Assembly (NCBI GenBank): GCA_003563455.1 | Contig: PWRV01000331.1 | Location: forward strand, 1-9,981 | Origin: Thioalkalivibrio sp. | GTDB lineage: Bacteria > Pseudomonadota > Gammaproteobacteria > Ectothiorhodospirales > Ectothiorhodospiraceae | DNA: 9,981 bases | Direction: 5' to 3' | Shown: piece by piece, positions 1 through 7,637 of the stretch | How positions within the stretch are numbered: position 1 is the stretch's first letter | Layout of the letters: each line of letters begins with the position of its first letter | The notes under the pieces: model-generated | Seen by the model: only the letters and a program-made list of their open reading frames with translations | Told to the model about the DNA's origin: nothing | Databases searched by the model: none | Position numbers and translations under genes: made by a program

Positions 1-62
1 CGTCGCCCCGGGGGCTGGCCTCCTGCGGTATTCTTCACGTGGAGTTTCAGGACAAAGACATC

Positions 63-803
63 ATGGCCGGTCATAGCAAATGGGCGAACATCCAGCACCG
101 CAAGAACGCTCAGGACGCGAAGCGGGGCAAGCTCTTCACCAAGCTGATCCGGGAGATCACGGTCGCGGCGCGCGCCGGCGGCGCGGATCCCGCCGCCAAT
201 CCGCGCCTGCGCCTGGCAACCGACAAGGCGCTGGCCGCGAACATGACCCGCGACACCATCGACCGCGCCGCCAAACGCGGTGCCGGCGAACTCGACGGTG
301 ACAACTTCGAGGAGGTGCGGTACGAGGGCTACGGACCAGGAGGCGCGGCAATCCTCGTTGACTGCATGACCGACAACCGCAACCGGACCGTCGCGGACGT
401 GCGCCACGCCTTCACCAAGACCGGTGGCAATCTCGGCACCGACGGTTCCGTGGCCTATCTCTTCGAGAAGAAGGGCGTGATCGGCTACCCGCCGGGCACC
501 GACGACGAGGCGGTGATGGAGGCCGCGATCGAAGGGGGTGCCGAGGATGTAATCGTGGAGGAGGATGCTACGGTAGAAGTGCTCACCGATCCGGATAGCT
601 ACGAACCGGTGCTCGCGGCGCTGCAGGCGGCGGGTCTGGAGCCGGAGAACGCCGAAGTCACGATGCGCGCCGGGACCCTGGCGCCGCTCGACGACGAGAC
701 GGCGCAGTCGGTGCTGAAGCTGCTGAACATGCTCGATGACCTCGACGACGTGCAGAACGTCTACACCAACGCCGACTTCCCCGAGTCCGTCTCCGGCGAC
801 TGA
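63..803 (+). CDS. yebC: YebC/TACO1-family ribosome-associated protein
   Basis: The product is 246 aa, the same length as E. coli YebC. It opens with the family signature MAGHSKWANIQHRKNAQDAK and continues through a basic, helical N-terminal domain. Mid-protein it carries the conserved blocks RYEGYGPGGAA and TKTGGNLGTDGSVAYLF, and it ends in an acidic C-terminal domain. Family members are cytoplasmic. They have been described as DNA-binding regulators (PmpR in Pseudomonas) and more recently as translation factors that relieve ribosome stalling at proline-rich stretches; the sequence cannot say which role dominates here. I chose the ATG at 63 because the family signature begins there and AGGA at 49-52 lies 10 bases upstream. 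A GTG at 39 is in frame but would add eight non-conserved residues. The gene ends 5 bases before ruvC, a placement common in Gammaproteobacteria. Identity is secure. Confidence 0.96.
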   Translation: MAGHSKWANIQHRKNAQDAKRGKLFTKLIREITVAARAGGADPAANPRLRLATDKALAANMTRDTIDRAAKRGAGELDGDNFEEVRYEGYGPGGAAILVDCMTDNRNRTVADVRHAFTKTGGNLGTDGSVAYLFEKKGVIGYPPGTDDEAVMEAAIEGGAEDVIVEEDATVEVLTDPDSYEPVLAALQAAGLEPENAEVTMRAGTLAPLDDETAQSVLKLLNMLDDLDDVQNVYTNADFPESVSGD

Positions 804-808
804 CGTCC

Positions 809-1318
809 ATGCGCATCCTCGGCATCGATCCGGGTTCGCGGATGACCGGCTTTGCGGTGATCGAGGCGCAGGGGGACCGGCTGCGCGCGTGTGGTTTCGG
901 CGTGATCCGGACCGGTGCAGGTGAACTTCCGGAGCGGCTGAGCGCAATATTCGACGGGGTGGAACGGGTGGTCGCGGAACTGGCGCCTGCGGCCCTGGCG
1001 ATCGAATCGGTCTTCATGGCCCGCAACGCGCAGTCGGCGTTGAAGCTTGGGCAGGCGCGCGGTGCCGCGATCTGTGCCGCGACCCGAACCGGGCTCCCGG
1101 TATTCGAGTACGCGCCGCGCGCGGTGAAGCTGGCCGTGGTCGGCAGCGGCCGCGCCGAAAAGGGGCAGATCCAGCACATGATGCGACAGATCCTGCAGAT
1201 CGAGGAGACGCTGCAGCCCGATGCGGCGGATGCGCTGGCCGTCGCCGTGTGCCACGCCCACACCCAGCATACGCGCGGTTATGCCAGCCGCCAGCTGGCC
1301 GCGCTCGCGTTGCGCTGA
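809..1318 (+). CDS. ruvC: Holliday junction resolvase RuvC
   Basis: RuvC is a dimeric, Mg2+-dependent endonuclease. It makes symmetric nicks in the Holliday junctions held by RuvAB, completing homologous recombination and fork repair in the cytoplasm. The 169-aa product has the RNase H-like fold signature MRILGIDPGSRMTGFAVIE at its N-terminus. All four catalytic acids fall at the same numbers as in E. coli: D7, E66 (in LAIESVFM), D138 and D141 (in QPDAADALAVA). Length is close to the usual 173 aa. The start ATG lies 5 bases after the yebC stop with no strong Shine-Dalgarno sequence, so translation is probably coupled to yebC (inference). The stop overlaps the ruvA start by one base (TGATG). 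I see no LexA box upstream. The enzyme looks intact. Confidence 0.97.
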   Translation: MRILGIDPGSRMTGFAVIEAQGDRLRACGFGVIRTGAGELPERLSAIFDGVERVVAELAPAALAIESVFMARNAQSALKLGQARGAAICAATRTGLPVFEYAPRAVKLAVVGSGRAEKGQIQHMMRQILQIEETLQPDAADALAVAVCHAHTQHTRGYASRQLAALALR

Positions 1319-1914
1319 TGATCGCGCGACTCGAAGGCGTGCTGCGCGCACGCGACCTGCAGAGCGTGGTGCTGGACGTGGGCGGGATCGGTTACGAGGT
1401 CGAAGTCCCGCTGTCGACGCTTGCAAGCCTGCCCGAGACCGGCGCCCGGGTCGTGCTGTTCACCCATCTGGTGGTGCGCGAGGATGCCCATGTGCTGTTC
1501 GGGTTTCTGCGCTCGCGCGACCGGGACCTGTTCCGGCGCCTGATCCGCGTGAACGGCATCGGTGCACGCCTGGCGCTCGCGATGCTGTCGACGATGGCTG
1601 CTGACGACCTCGCGGGGCATATCACGGCCGGAGATGTCGCCGCGCTCACGCGGGTGCCGGGCATTGGCCGGCGCACCGCCGAGCGGGTGGTGCTGGAGCT
1701 CGGCGAGCGGCTGACCGAGCTCGGGTTCGGTACCGCGGGCGACACCGGCACACCGGCGGCGGGTCCGGGCATCGAGCATGAAGCAGCGGCCGCGCTGCAG
1801 GCGCTCGGGTACCGTGCTGCGGATGCCGAGCGGATGCTTGCGTCCGTTCGCGGGCAGGCGGAGACCACCGAGGCGCTGGTTCGCCTCGCGCTCAGAGCAA
1901 CGCTGCGCTCCTGA
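1318..1914 (+). CDS. ruvA: Holliday junction branch migration protein RuvA
   Basis: RuvA tetramers bind the four-way junction and load the RuvB motor rings. The 198-aa product shows the three family domains. An OB-fold N-terminal domain (about 1-63) starts MIARLEGVL and carries the acidic pin E55-D56 in VREDAHVLFGF, as in E. coli. Two helix-hairpin-helix DNA-binding motifs follow, VNGIGARLALAML (78-90) and VPGIGRRTAERVVLEL (113-128). A Gly/Thr/Pro-rich flexible linker (about 136-152) leads to the small RuvB-binding C-terminal domain (about 153-198). The start is the ATG fused to the ruvC stop (TGATG, one-base overlap), which points to translational coupling. A 65-base gap follows before ruvB, one of the widest in this tightly packed cluster. 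Confidence 0.96.
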   Translation: MIARLEGVLRARDLQSVVLDVGGIGYEVEVPLSTLASLPETGARVVLFTHLVVREDAHVLFGFLRSRDRDLFRRLIRVNGIGARLALAMLSTMAADDLAGHITAGDVAALTRVPGIGRRTAERVVLELGERLTELGFGTAGDTGTPAAGPGIEHEAAAALQALGYRAADAERMLASVRGQAETTEALVRLALRATLRS

Positions 1915-1979
1915 GACCGGGGGTTTTTTTGCACGGGCACCGGGTGTAAACGGCGACCGCTTCTCGTCATACTGTAGGC
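1915..1979 (+). other. ruvA-ruvB gap with T-tract and weak promoter-like motifs
   Basis: This 65-base gap contains seven T in a row (1924-1930) just after a G-run. An imperfect stem upstream pairs CTCAG (1891-1895, inside ruvA) with CTGAG (1911-1915), but about 8 bases separate it from the T-tract, so it is at best a poor intrinsic terminator. Nearer ruvB, CATACT (1968-1973) resembles a -10 box, with TGTAAA (1945-1950) 17 bases upstream as a weak -35. A transcript from it would start at or very near the ruvB ATG. No good ribosome binding site precedes that ATG. Whether the gap weakens or renews transcription of ruvB cannot be decided from sequence. Confidence 0.3.
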
Positions 1980-3028
<1,049 letters not shown>

Positions 3029-3029
<1 letters not shown>

Positions 3030-3481
3030 TGCCGACAGCCCCCGGTCGCGCGACGGTCGGCGACAGCGTGCCCTTCGTCTGGCCGGTGCGGGTCTACTTC
3101 GAGGATACGGATGCGGGCGGCGTGGTCTACTACGCGAACTACCTGAAGTTCATGGAACGGGCGCGGACGGAGTGGCTGCGTCAGCGGGGATTCGAGCAGG
3201 ATCGGCTGCGCGCCGACGCGGGGGTTCTCTTCGTGGTGCGCTCGGTGCAGCTCGACCTGAAACGTCCGGCGCGCTTCAATGATGCGCTGTCGGTGACCTG
3301 CCGGCCCGACAGGCCGGGGCGGGCGACCCTCGACGTGGTGCAGTCAGTGTCGCGCGGCAATCTGGAACTGGCCTCGGCGAAAGTGCGCCTGGCCTGCGTG
3401 GATGCAGAACGTTTCGTGCCGGTGGCGATTCCCGCGCCGGTCCGGAACGCGATTGAATCGGATCTTGGAGACAAACAGTGA
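3029..3481 (+). CDS. ybgC: Tol-Pal-associated acyl-CoA thioesterase YbgC
   Basis: This is a 150-aa single hotdog-fold protein of the 4-hydroxybenzoyl-CoA thioesterase family. The signature EDTDAGGVVYYANYLKFMER runs from residue 25. The second Asp of the DTD motif (D28) corresponds to the catalytic Asp of that family. YbgC hydrolyses acyl-CoA thioesters at the cytoplasmic face of the membrane and is encoded with tol-pal in many proteobacteria, though its link to Tol function is unclear and it is not essential for it. The start ATG overlaps the ruvB stop, and a strong site GGAGG (3015-3019) lies 9 bases upstream, inside ruvB. About 14 residues precede the conserved core, somewhat more than in E. 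coli. The stop overlaps the tolQ start by four bases (GTGA). Confidence 0.94.
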
Positions 3482-4161
3482 CTGTGGACCTTTCCCTGTG
3501 GCGGCTGATCCTGGAAGCCAGCCTGATCGTGCAGCTGGTCATGGTGATCCTGGTCGTGGCCTCGGTGCTGTCGTGGCTGGTGATTCTGGTCAAGGCGCGC
3601 ACGATCAAGGTGGCGAACAGGGCCTCCGACGAGTTCGAGGAGCGCTTCTGGTCCGGTATCGACCTGGCCCACCTCTACGACGGAATCCGGCGCAAGACGG
3701 ACATGGCCGGGATGGAGCACGTATTCTCGTCCGGCTTCAAGGAATTTCTGCGCACCCGTCAGCAGCCGACACAGGTAGTGGAATCCACGCACCGCTCGAT
3801 GCGGGTGGCAATCGCCCGGGAGGGACAGGATCTCGAGCGCTATCTGCAGTTCCTGGCCACCGTCGGGTCCACCAGTCCGTACATCGGCCTGTTCGGGACC
3901 GTGTGGGGAATCATGCACGCCTTCCTCGGACTGGCCGGAGCCCAGCAGGCGACCCTGCAGATGGTCGCCCCCGGAATCGCGGAGGCACTGATCGCGACCG
4001 CACTCGGTCTCTTCGCGGCGATCCCCGCGGGGATCGCGTACAACCGCTTTGCGACCGACGTGGACCGGCTGCTCGGCCGCTTCGAGAATTTCAGTGACGA
4101 ATTCGTGGCGCTGCTCGCCCGCCAGACGGCCGGGCGCGGCGCCGCAGAGGCCCGGGAGTAG
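3478..4161 (+). CDS. tolQ: Tol-Pal motor subunit TolQ
   Basis: TolQ is the inner-membrane, ExbB/MotA-like subunit of the proton-driven TolQR motor that energises TolA. The 227-aa product has three predicted membrane segments: about 14-38, 127-150 and 165-188. A cytoplasmic domain lies between the first two. The family block TSPYIGLFGTVWGIMHAF and the following APGIAEALIATALGLFAAIP are nearly identical to E. coli. The two channel threonines, T145 and T178 in E. coli, are present as T141 and T174. I chose the GTG at 3478 because it overlaps the ybgC stop (GTGA) and has GGAG (3467-3470) 7 bases upstream; a second GTG two codons later is possible. ExbB is the main alternative, but the TolR-TolA-TolB-Pal neighbours settle the identity. 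Confidence 0.97.
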   Translation: MTVDLSLWRLILEASLIVQLVMVILVVASVLSWLVILVKARTIKVANRASDEFEERFWSGIDLAHLYDGIRRKTDMAGMEHVFSSGFKEFLRTRQQPTQVVESTHRSMRVAIAREGQDLERYLQFLATVGSTSPYIGLFGTVWGIMHAFLGLAGAQQATLQMVAPGIAEALIATALGLFAAIPAGIAYNRFATDVDRLLGRFENFSDEFVALLARQTAGRGAAEARE

Positions 4162-4170
4162 GAACGCACG

Positions 4171-4623
4171 ATGGCCGATATGTCCCGACGCAACAGCCGC
4201 CGCCTGCGTCGCCCCATCTCGCAGATCAACGTCGTGCCCTTTATCGACGTGATGCTGGTGCTGCTGATCATCTTCATGATCACCGCGCCGATGCTGCAGC
4301 AGGGGGTCGAGGTCGACCTTCCCGAAGCCCAGGCCGAGGCGCTGGAGACCGAGGAGCGGGCGGGCGAGCCGATCGTGGTTACGGTCACCGCGGCCGGAGC
4401 GATGAGCGTGAACCAGGGACCGATGGCGAATGAACCGCTGGCTGGTCCGGAGCTGATCGCGATCGTGCAGGAGATCCTGGCCGGCACGCCCGCTGTGCAG
4501 ACCTACGTCCGCGGCGACCGCAATGTTGACTATGGCCGGGTGATGGACGCGATGGTCGCGCTGCAGCGTGCGGGTGCCGGCCGGGTCGGCCTGTTGACCG
4601 AGCCGCCCAGGGACGCGAATTGA
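4171..4623 (+). CDS. tolR: Tol-Pal motor subunit TolR
   Basis: TolR is the ExbD/MotB-like partner of TolQ. It has one membrane helix, and its periplasmic domain forms dimers and contacts peptidoglycan and TolA. The 150-aa product has a basic cytoplasmic N-terminus (RRNSRRLRR), a single membrane helix at about 23-43, and a periplasmic domain from about 45 to the end. The proton-carrying aspartate in the helix, D23 in E. coli, is D26 here (VVPFIDVMLVLL). The ATG at 4171 follows the tolQ stop by 9 bases and has AGGA (4160-4163) 7 bases upstream, overlapping that stop. A second ATG at 4180 is in frame but worse placed. Length and motifs are typical, and the operon position separates it from ExbD. 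Confidence 0.96.
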   Translation: MADMSRRNSRRLRRPISQINVVPFIDVMLVLLIIFMITAPMLQQGVEVDLPEAQAEALETEERAGEPIVVTVTAAGAMSVNQGPMANEPLAGPELIAIVQEILAGTPAVQTYVRGDRNVDYGRVMDAMVALQRAGAGRVGLLTEPPRDAN

Positions 4624-4641
4624 CCCGACGGTGACCGCGAC

Positions 4642-5661
4642 GTGATCAGCCTGATCCGAGAGCACACCGGCCGCCTGTTGCTGGCGGTGCTCCTGCACGT
4701 GGTGCTGTTCGCTGCGCTGCTGGTAAACGTGTCCTTTCTGGCTCCCCAGGCGGCATCGCTCGCCGCGCGCGCCCAGATGGAACCGGTCGAGGTGATCGAA
4801 GCGGTTGCGGTGGACGTCGAGACCTTTGAGCGCAGGGAACGCGAGATCCGGACGGCGGAGCAGGAGCGGATCGCCGAGGAACTGCGGCGCGAGGAGGAGG
4901 CGCGCCGCGAGGCGGAGCGGCAGCGCCAGGCGGAGATACGCCGCCAGCAGGAGGAGCAGGCGCGTCGGGAGGCGGAAGAACAGGCGCGGCAGCAGGCGCT
5001 GCGCGAGGCCGAGGAGGCCCGCGAGGAGGCACTGCGCATCGCGGAGGAAGCCCGGCGGATGGCGGAAGCCGAGCAGGCCCGGATCGAGCAGGAACGGCGC
5101 GAAGCCGAGGCGGAACGGGCGCGGGCGGAAGCTGAACGGCGAGCTGCCGAGGAGGCGCGCCGGGCCGAGGAGGAGGCGCGTCGCGCGCGCGAGGAGGCGG
5201 AACGTCGGGAACGCGAGGAAGCGGAACGCAGGCGCGCCGAGGAGGAAGCCCGGCGCCGCGAGGAACAGGCGCGGGAACTCGAGGAACAGCGTCGTCGGGA
5301 ACAGCTGGAGCGCGAACAGCAGCGGCTGGCTGCGGCGCGTGCCGAACGCGAGGCCGCGGAACGGCGCGCGCGTGAAGACGCCCAGCGCCAGGCCTACATC
5401 GCCGAGGTGCAGGCGACCGTGGAACGGCGCTGGCGCACGCCAGGGGGCACGCGGGCCACGGACGAAGCAGTGGTGCTGGTGCGCATCAACCCGGACACCG
5501 GGCGTATTCTGAGCTTCGATGTGCAGAGTTGTTCGGGTGGCGCCGGATTCTGCGAGTCCGTGCGCCAGACGATGGACCGGTTGCAGTCGCTGCCGAGACC
5601 TCCCGATGCGGCGACGGTCCGGGGGGGTATCCTTATTCGTTTTTCGCCCGAGATGGGCTAG
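4642..5661 (+). CDS. tolA: Tol-Pal spanning protein TolA
   Basis: TolA is anchored in the inner membrane, crosses the periplasm and transmits TolQR energy to TolB and Pal. The 339-aa product has the three classical domains. A membrane anchor lies at about 11-33 and contains H19 in the LLHVVLFAALL block that matches the TolQR-binding helix. A long charged helix (about 61-248) is made of Glu, Arg and Ala. A compact C-terminal domain (about 250-339) contains AYIAEVQATVERRWRTP and two cysteines, C297 and C304. E. coli TolA has 421 aa, so the middle domain is shorter here, and Arg rather than Lys supplies the positive charge. The GTG at 4642 is the first start codon in the frame after the tolR stop; GGTGA (4630-4634) is a modest binding site 7 bases upstream. 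The gene ends directly at the tolB start region. Confidence 0.93.
   Translation: MISLIREHTGRLLLAVLLHVVLFAALLVNVSFLAPQAASLAARAQMEPVEVIEAVAVDVETFERREREIRTAEQERIAEELRREEEARREAERQRQAEIRRQQEEQARREAEEQARQQALREAEEAREEALRIAEEARRMAEAEQARIEQERREAEAERARAEAERRAAEEARRAEEEARRAREEAERREREEAERRRAEEEARRREEQARELEEQRRREQLEREQQRLAAARAEREAAERRAREDAQRQAYIAEVQATVERRWRTPGGTRATDEAVVLVRINPDTGRILSFDVQSCSGGAGFCESVRQTMDRLQSLPRPPDAATVRGGILIRFSPEMG
4822..5388 (+). repeat. Low-complexity Glu/Arg/Ala-coding region of tolA
   Basis: The helical stalk of tolA is encoded by purine-rich, imperfectly repetitive DNA dominated by GAG/GAA, GCG/GCC and CGC/CGG codons. A 14-base element GAGGAGGCGCGCCG occurs exactly at 4894-4907 and again at 5149-5162, in frame and 85 codons apart. 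A one-base variant lies at 5170-5183. The encoded unit resembles EEARR repeated with variation. Such repeats are expected in TolA domain II and can change length by recombination or slippage without breaking the frame. Confidence 0.75.
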
Positions 5662-5670
5662 GTGAGGCAG

Positions 5671-6960
5671 ATGAAGCTTAGAAATCTCCAGGTCTGGTTG
5701 TTCGGACTGCTGCTTCTGGCCGCTGGCCACGCCGGGGCGGTCCTCGAAGTCACGGTCACCGAGGGCGTGACCGGTGCGATTCCGGTCGCGGTGACCCCGT
5801 TCACGTGGGAGGGTGACGGGGCCCCTGCCGAGGATGTCGGGCGGATCGTGGGTGCGAATCTCGCGCGCAGCGGGCTGTTCGAGGTGCTCGGGCGGGAACG
5901 GCTGGCGGATTCACCGGCCGGCCCGGACGACTTTCTCTCGGAGCAGTGGGCCGCGATCGGCGCGGAGTACCTGGTGATCGGACGCCTGCGGCCCGACGGG
6001 GAGCGCGTGCTGATCGAGTTCCACGTCTTCGACGTGCTCGCCAACCAGCGGCTCGGAGGCTTCCGGATTCCGGTGCCGCCGGAGATGCTGCGGCGCGGTG
6101 CCCATCGTGTTTCGGACATCGTCTACGAGCAGATCACGGGCGACAGGGGCGCATTCAGCGCGCGCATTGCCTACGTGGGGGTGACCGGGCGCGGCGACGA
6201 GCGGCGCTTCACGCTGGAGGTGGCCGATTCCGACGGCGCCAACCCGCGCACGCTGTTCCGGTCCGCCGAGCCGTTGATGTCGCCGGCATGGTCGCCGGAT
6301 GGGCGGTATCTGGTCTACGTGTCCTTCGAAAACCGCCGCTCCGAAGTCTTTCGGCACAATGTGGAGACCGGGGCGCGCGACCGTCTCGCGAGTTACCCCG
6401 GCATCAACAGCGCGCCGGCCTGGTCGCCGGACGGGAGACGGCTCGCGATGAGCCTCTCGCGCGATGGCACGCCCAACATCTACATCATGGACATCGACAC
6501 CGGTGCGCTGACGCAGGTGACGCGGTCCAACGCGATCGACACGGAGCCGGCGTGGTCCGCGGACGGCGAAACCCTCTACTTCACCTCCGACCGGGCCGGC
6601 TCGCCGCAGATCTACGAGATGCGCCTGCCCGGCGGAACGGCGCGCCGCCTGACCTTCGAGGGCTCCTCTGCGGGAGCGGCGCAGGTTTCCCCGGACGGCA
6701 AGTCGCTGGTCTACGTGCGAGGTGGCGACGGCGGACTGCGGATTGCCCGGCTCGATCTGGAAACCCGCCAGGGGACGCTGCTGACGCGGGGTCCTCTCGA
6801 CAAGTCCCCAAGCTTCGCGCCCAATGGCAGCATGGTCCTTTACTCGACCACTGAACGTGGCCGGGGAATACTGGGCTCGGTCAGCCGCGACGGCAGAGTG
6901 CACCAGCGTCTGGCGGCGCGTACCGGAGAGGTCCGGGAACCCGCCTGGTCACCGCTGTGA
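5671..6960 (+). CDS. tolB: Tol-Pal periplasmic beta-propeller protein TolB
   Basis: TolB is a soluble periplasmic protein that binds Pal through its propeller and TolA through its N-terminal strand, switching Pal between free and peptidoglycan-bound states. From the ATG at 5671 the product is 429 aa, close to E. coli (430). It begins with a Sec signal peptide (MKLRN, then the hydrophobic WLFGLLLLAAG), probably cleaved after AGA at residue 23. An N-terminal domain follows (about 24-150), then a six-bladed propeller with repeats such as AWSPDG near residues 206 and 250, AWSADG near 294, VSPDG near 340 and FAPNG near 382. A GTG at 5662, directly after the tolA stop, is in frame. I prefer 5671 because AGGTGA (5660-5665) precedes it and the signal peptide then starts normally, although the spacing is short. 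Confidence 0.94.
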   Translation: MKLRNLQVWLFGLLLLAAGHAGAVLEVTVTEGVTGAIPVAVTPFTWEGDGAPAEDVGRIVGANLARSGLFEVLGRERLADSPAGPDDFLSEQWAAIGAEYLVIGRLRPDGERVLIEFHVFDVLANQRLGGFRIPVPPEMLRRGAHRVSDIVYEQITGDRGAFSARIAYVGVTGRGDERRFTLEVADSDGANPRTLFRSAEPLMSPAWSPDGRYLVYVSFENRRSEVFRHNVETGARDRLASYPGINSAPAWSPDGRRLAMSLSRDGTPNIYIMDIDTGALTQVTRSNAIDTEPAWSADGETLYFTSDRAGSPQIYEMRLPGGTARRLTFEGSSAGAAQVSPDGKSLVYVRGGDGGLRIARLDLETRQGTLLTRGPLDKSPSFAPNGSMVLYSTTERGRGILGSVSRDGRVHQRLAARTGEVREPAWSPL

Positions 6961-7003
6961 TCTTCTCGTTCTACAACCTGAATGCCTTGTGAGGAACCAT
7001 CGA

Positions 7004-7576
7004 ATGAATGCAATGCTCCGTTGGGGTTTGATCTTCGTGCTGATCGGCCTGCTGGCAGCCTGTGCCCAGCCTACGCGTGACGTTTCCGAGGCCGAGCGGC
7101 AGGCCGCCGAGGTTGCTGCGGCCGAGGCCGAGGCCGAGGCCGAGGCGGCGGAACGCGCCCGGAGGGAGGCCGAAGCCCGGGGCCTCGGGGTCGATCGTGA
7201 CCTGAGCGTGGATCCGCTGGACGATCCGGACAGCCTGCTCGCGGAACGCCTCGTCTATTTTGATTTCGACCGCGACGCGGTCCGTTCGGAGTTTATCCCG
7301 ATGCTCGAAGCGCACGCGCGCTACCTGTCCCGGAATCCCGACGCACGCCTGCGTCTGGAGGGGCATACCGACGAGCGCGGAACCCGCGAGTACAATCTGG
7401 CGCTGGGCGAGCGCCGGGCCCAGTCGGTGCGTCGGATCATGAATCTCAACGGGGCGCGCGACACGCAGCTGGAGGTGATCAGTTATGGCGAGGAGATGCC
7501 GGTGGCCTTCACCCAGACCGAGGAAGCATGGGCCCGCAACCGGCGTGTTGAACTGGTCTACGAGGTCCGGCGCTGA
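7004..7576 (+). CDS. pal: Peptidoglycan-associated lipoprotein Pal
   Basis: Pal is an outer-membrane lipoprotein that tethers the outer membrane to peptidoglycan and is relocated to the division site by Tol. The 190-aa precursor has a lipoprotein signal with lipobox LAAC, the lipidated cysteine being C20. Next comes an unusually Ala/Glu/Arg-rich tether (about 29-60), then an OmpA-like peptidoglycan-binding domain (about 82-188) with VYFDFDRDAVRSEF, EGHTDERGTREYNLALGERR and ARNRRVELVY. The diaminopimelate-binding pair appears as D123 and R138. The ATG at 7004 has a clear GAGGA (6991-6995) 8 bases upstream. It lies 43 bases after tolB, with no obvious promoter or terminator between them. The frame is open upstream, but only this start gives a lipoprotein signal. 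The tether makes the protein slightly longer than E. coli Pal (173 aa). Confidence 0.97.
   Translation: MNAMLRWGLIFVLIGLLAACAQPTRDVSEAERQAAEVAAAEAEAEAEAAERARREAEARGLGVDRDLSVDPLDDPDSLLAERLVYFDFDRDAVRSEFIPMLEAHARYLSRNPDARLRLEGHTDERGTREYNLALGERRAQSVRRIMNLNGARDTQLEVISYGEEMPVAFTQTEEAWARNRRVELVYEVRR
7121..7144 (+). repeat. (GCCGAG)4 hexamer repeat within pal
   Basis: Four perfect tandem copies of GCCGAG encode alternating Ala-Glu at residues 40-47 of Pal. They lie in the flexible segment between the lipidated cysteine and the OmpA-like domain. The unit is a multiple of three, so copy-number change would lengthen or shorten the tether without a frameshift. Confidence 0.85.
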
Positions 7577-7637
7577 CGGCGGTCTCGCCGGGCCACAGCG
7601 TTTGCGCCTGCCCGGTCTGCCGCGTCGGCTCCTTGCG
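7577..7637 (+). other. pal-cpoB gap with overlapping GC-rich hairpins
   Basis: Directly after the pal stop, CGGCG (7577-7581) can pair with CGCCG (7586-7590) around a GTCT loop. A second stem pairs CCGGGC (7588-7593) with GCCCGG (7610-7615), with possible inner pairing of AGCG and CGCCT around TTTG. The two stems share 7588-7590, so they cannot both form completely. No T-tract follows, so this is not a typical intrinsic terminator. It may slow RNA decay or tune the expression of cpoB relative to pal, or may simply reflect high GC. Confidence 0.4.

Noticed and set aside
5..15. GC-rich palindrome near the left edge as an upstream terminator
   Set aside because: It is a short run of C then G with no loop or T-tract, and the upstream context is missing.
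39..62. GTG at 39 as an upstream start for yebC
   Set aside because: It adds eight residues before the invariant MAGHSKW start, while the ATG at 63 has AGGA at a suitable distance.
3181..5730. Open reading frame of 849 codons on the minus strand opposite ybgC-tolQ-tolR-tolA
   Set aside because: It is antisense to five well-identified genes, low in complexity, and shows no recognisable domain. Such long antisense frames are expected where GC-rich third positions remove stop codons from the opposite strand.
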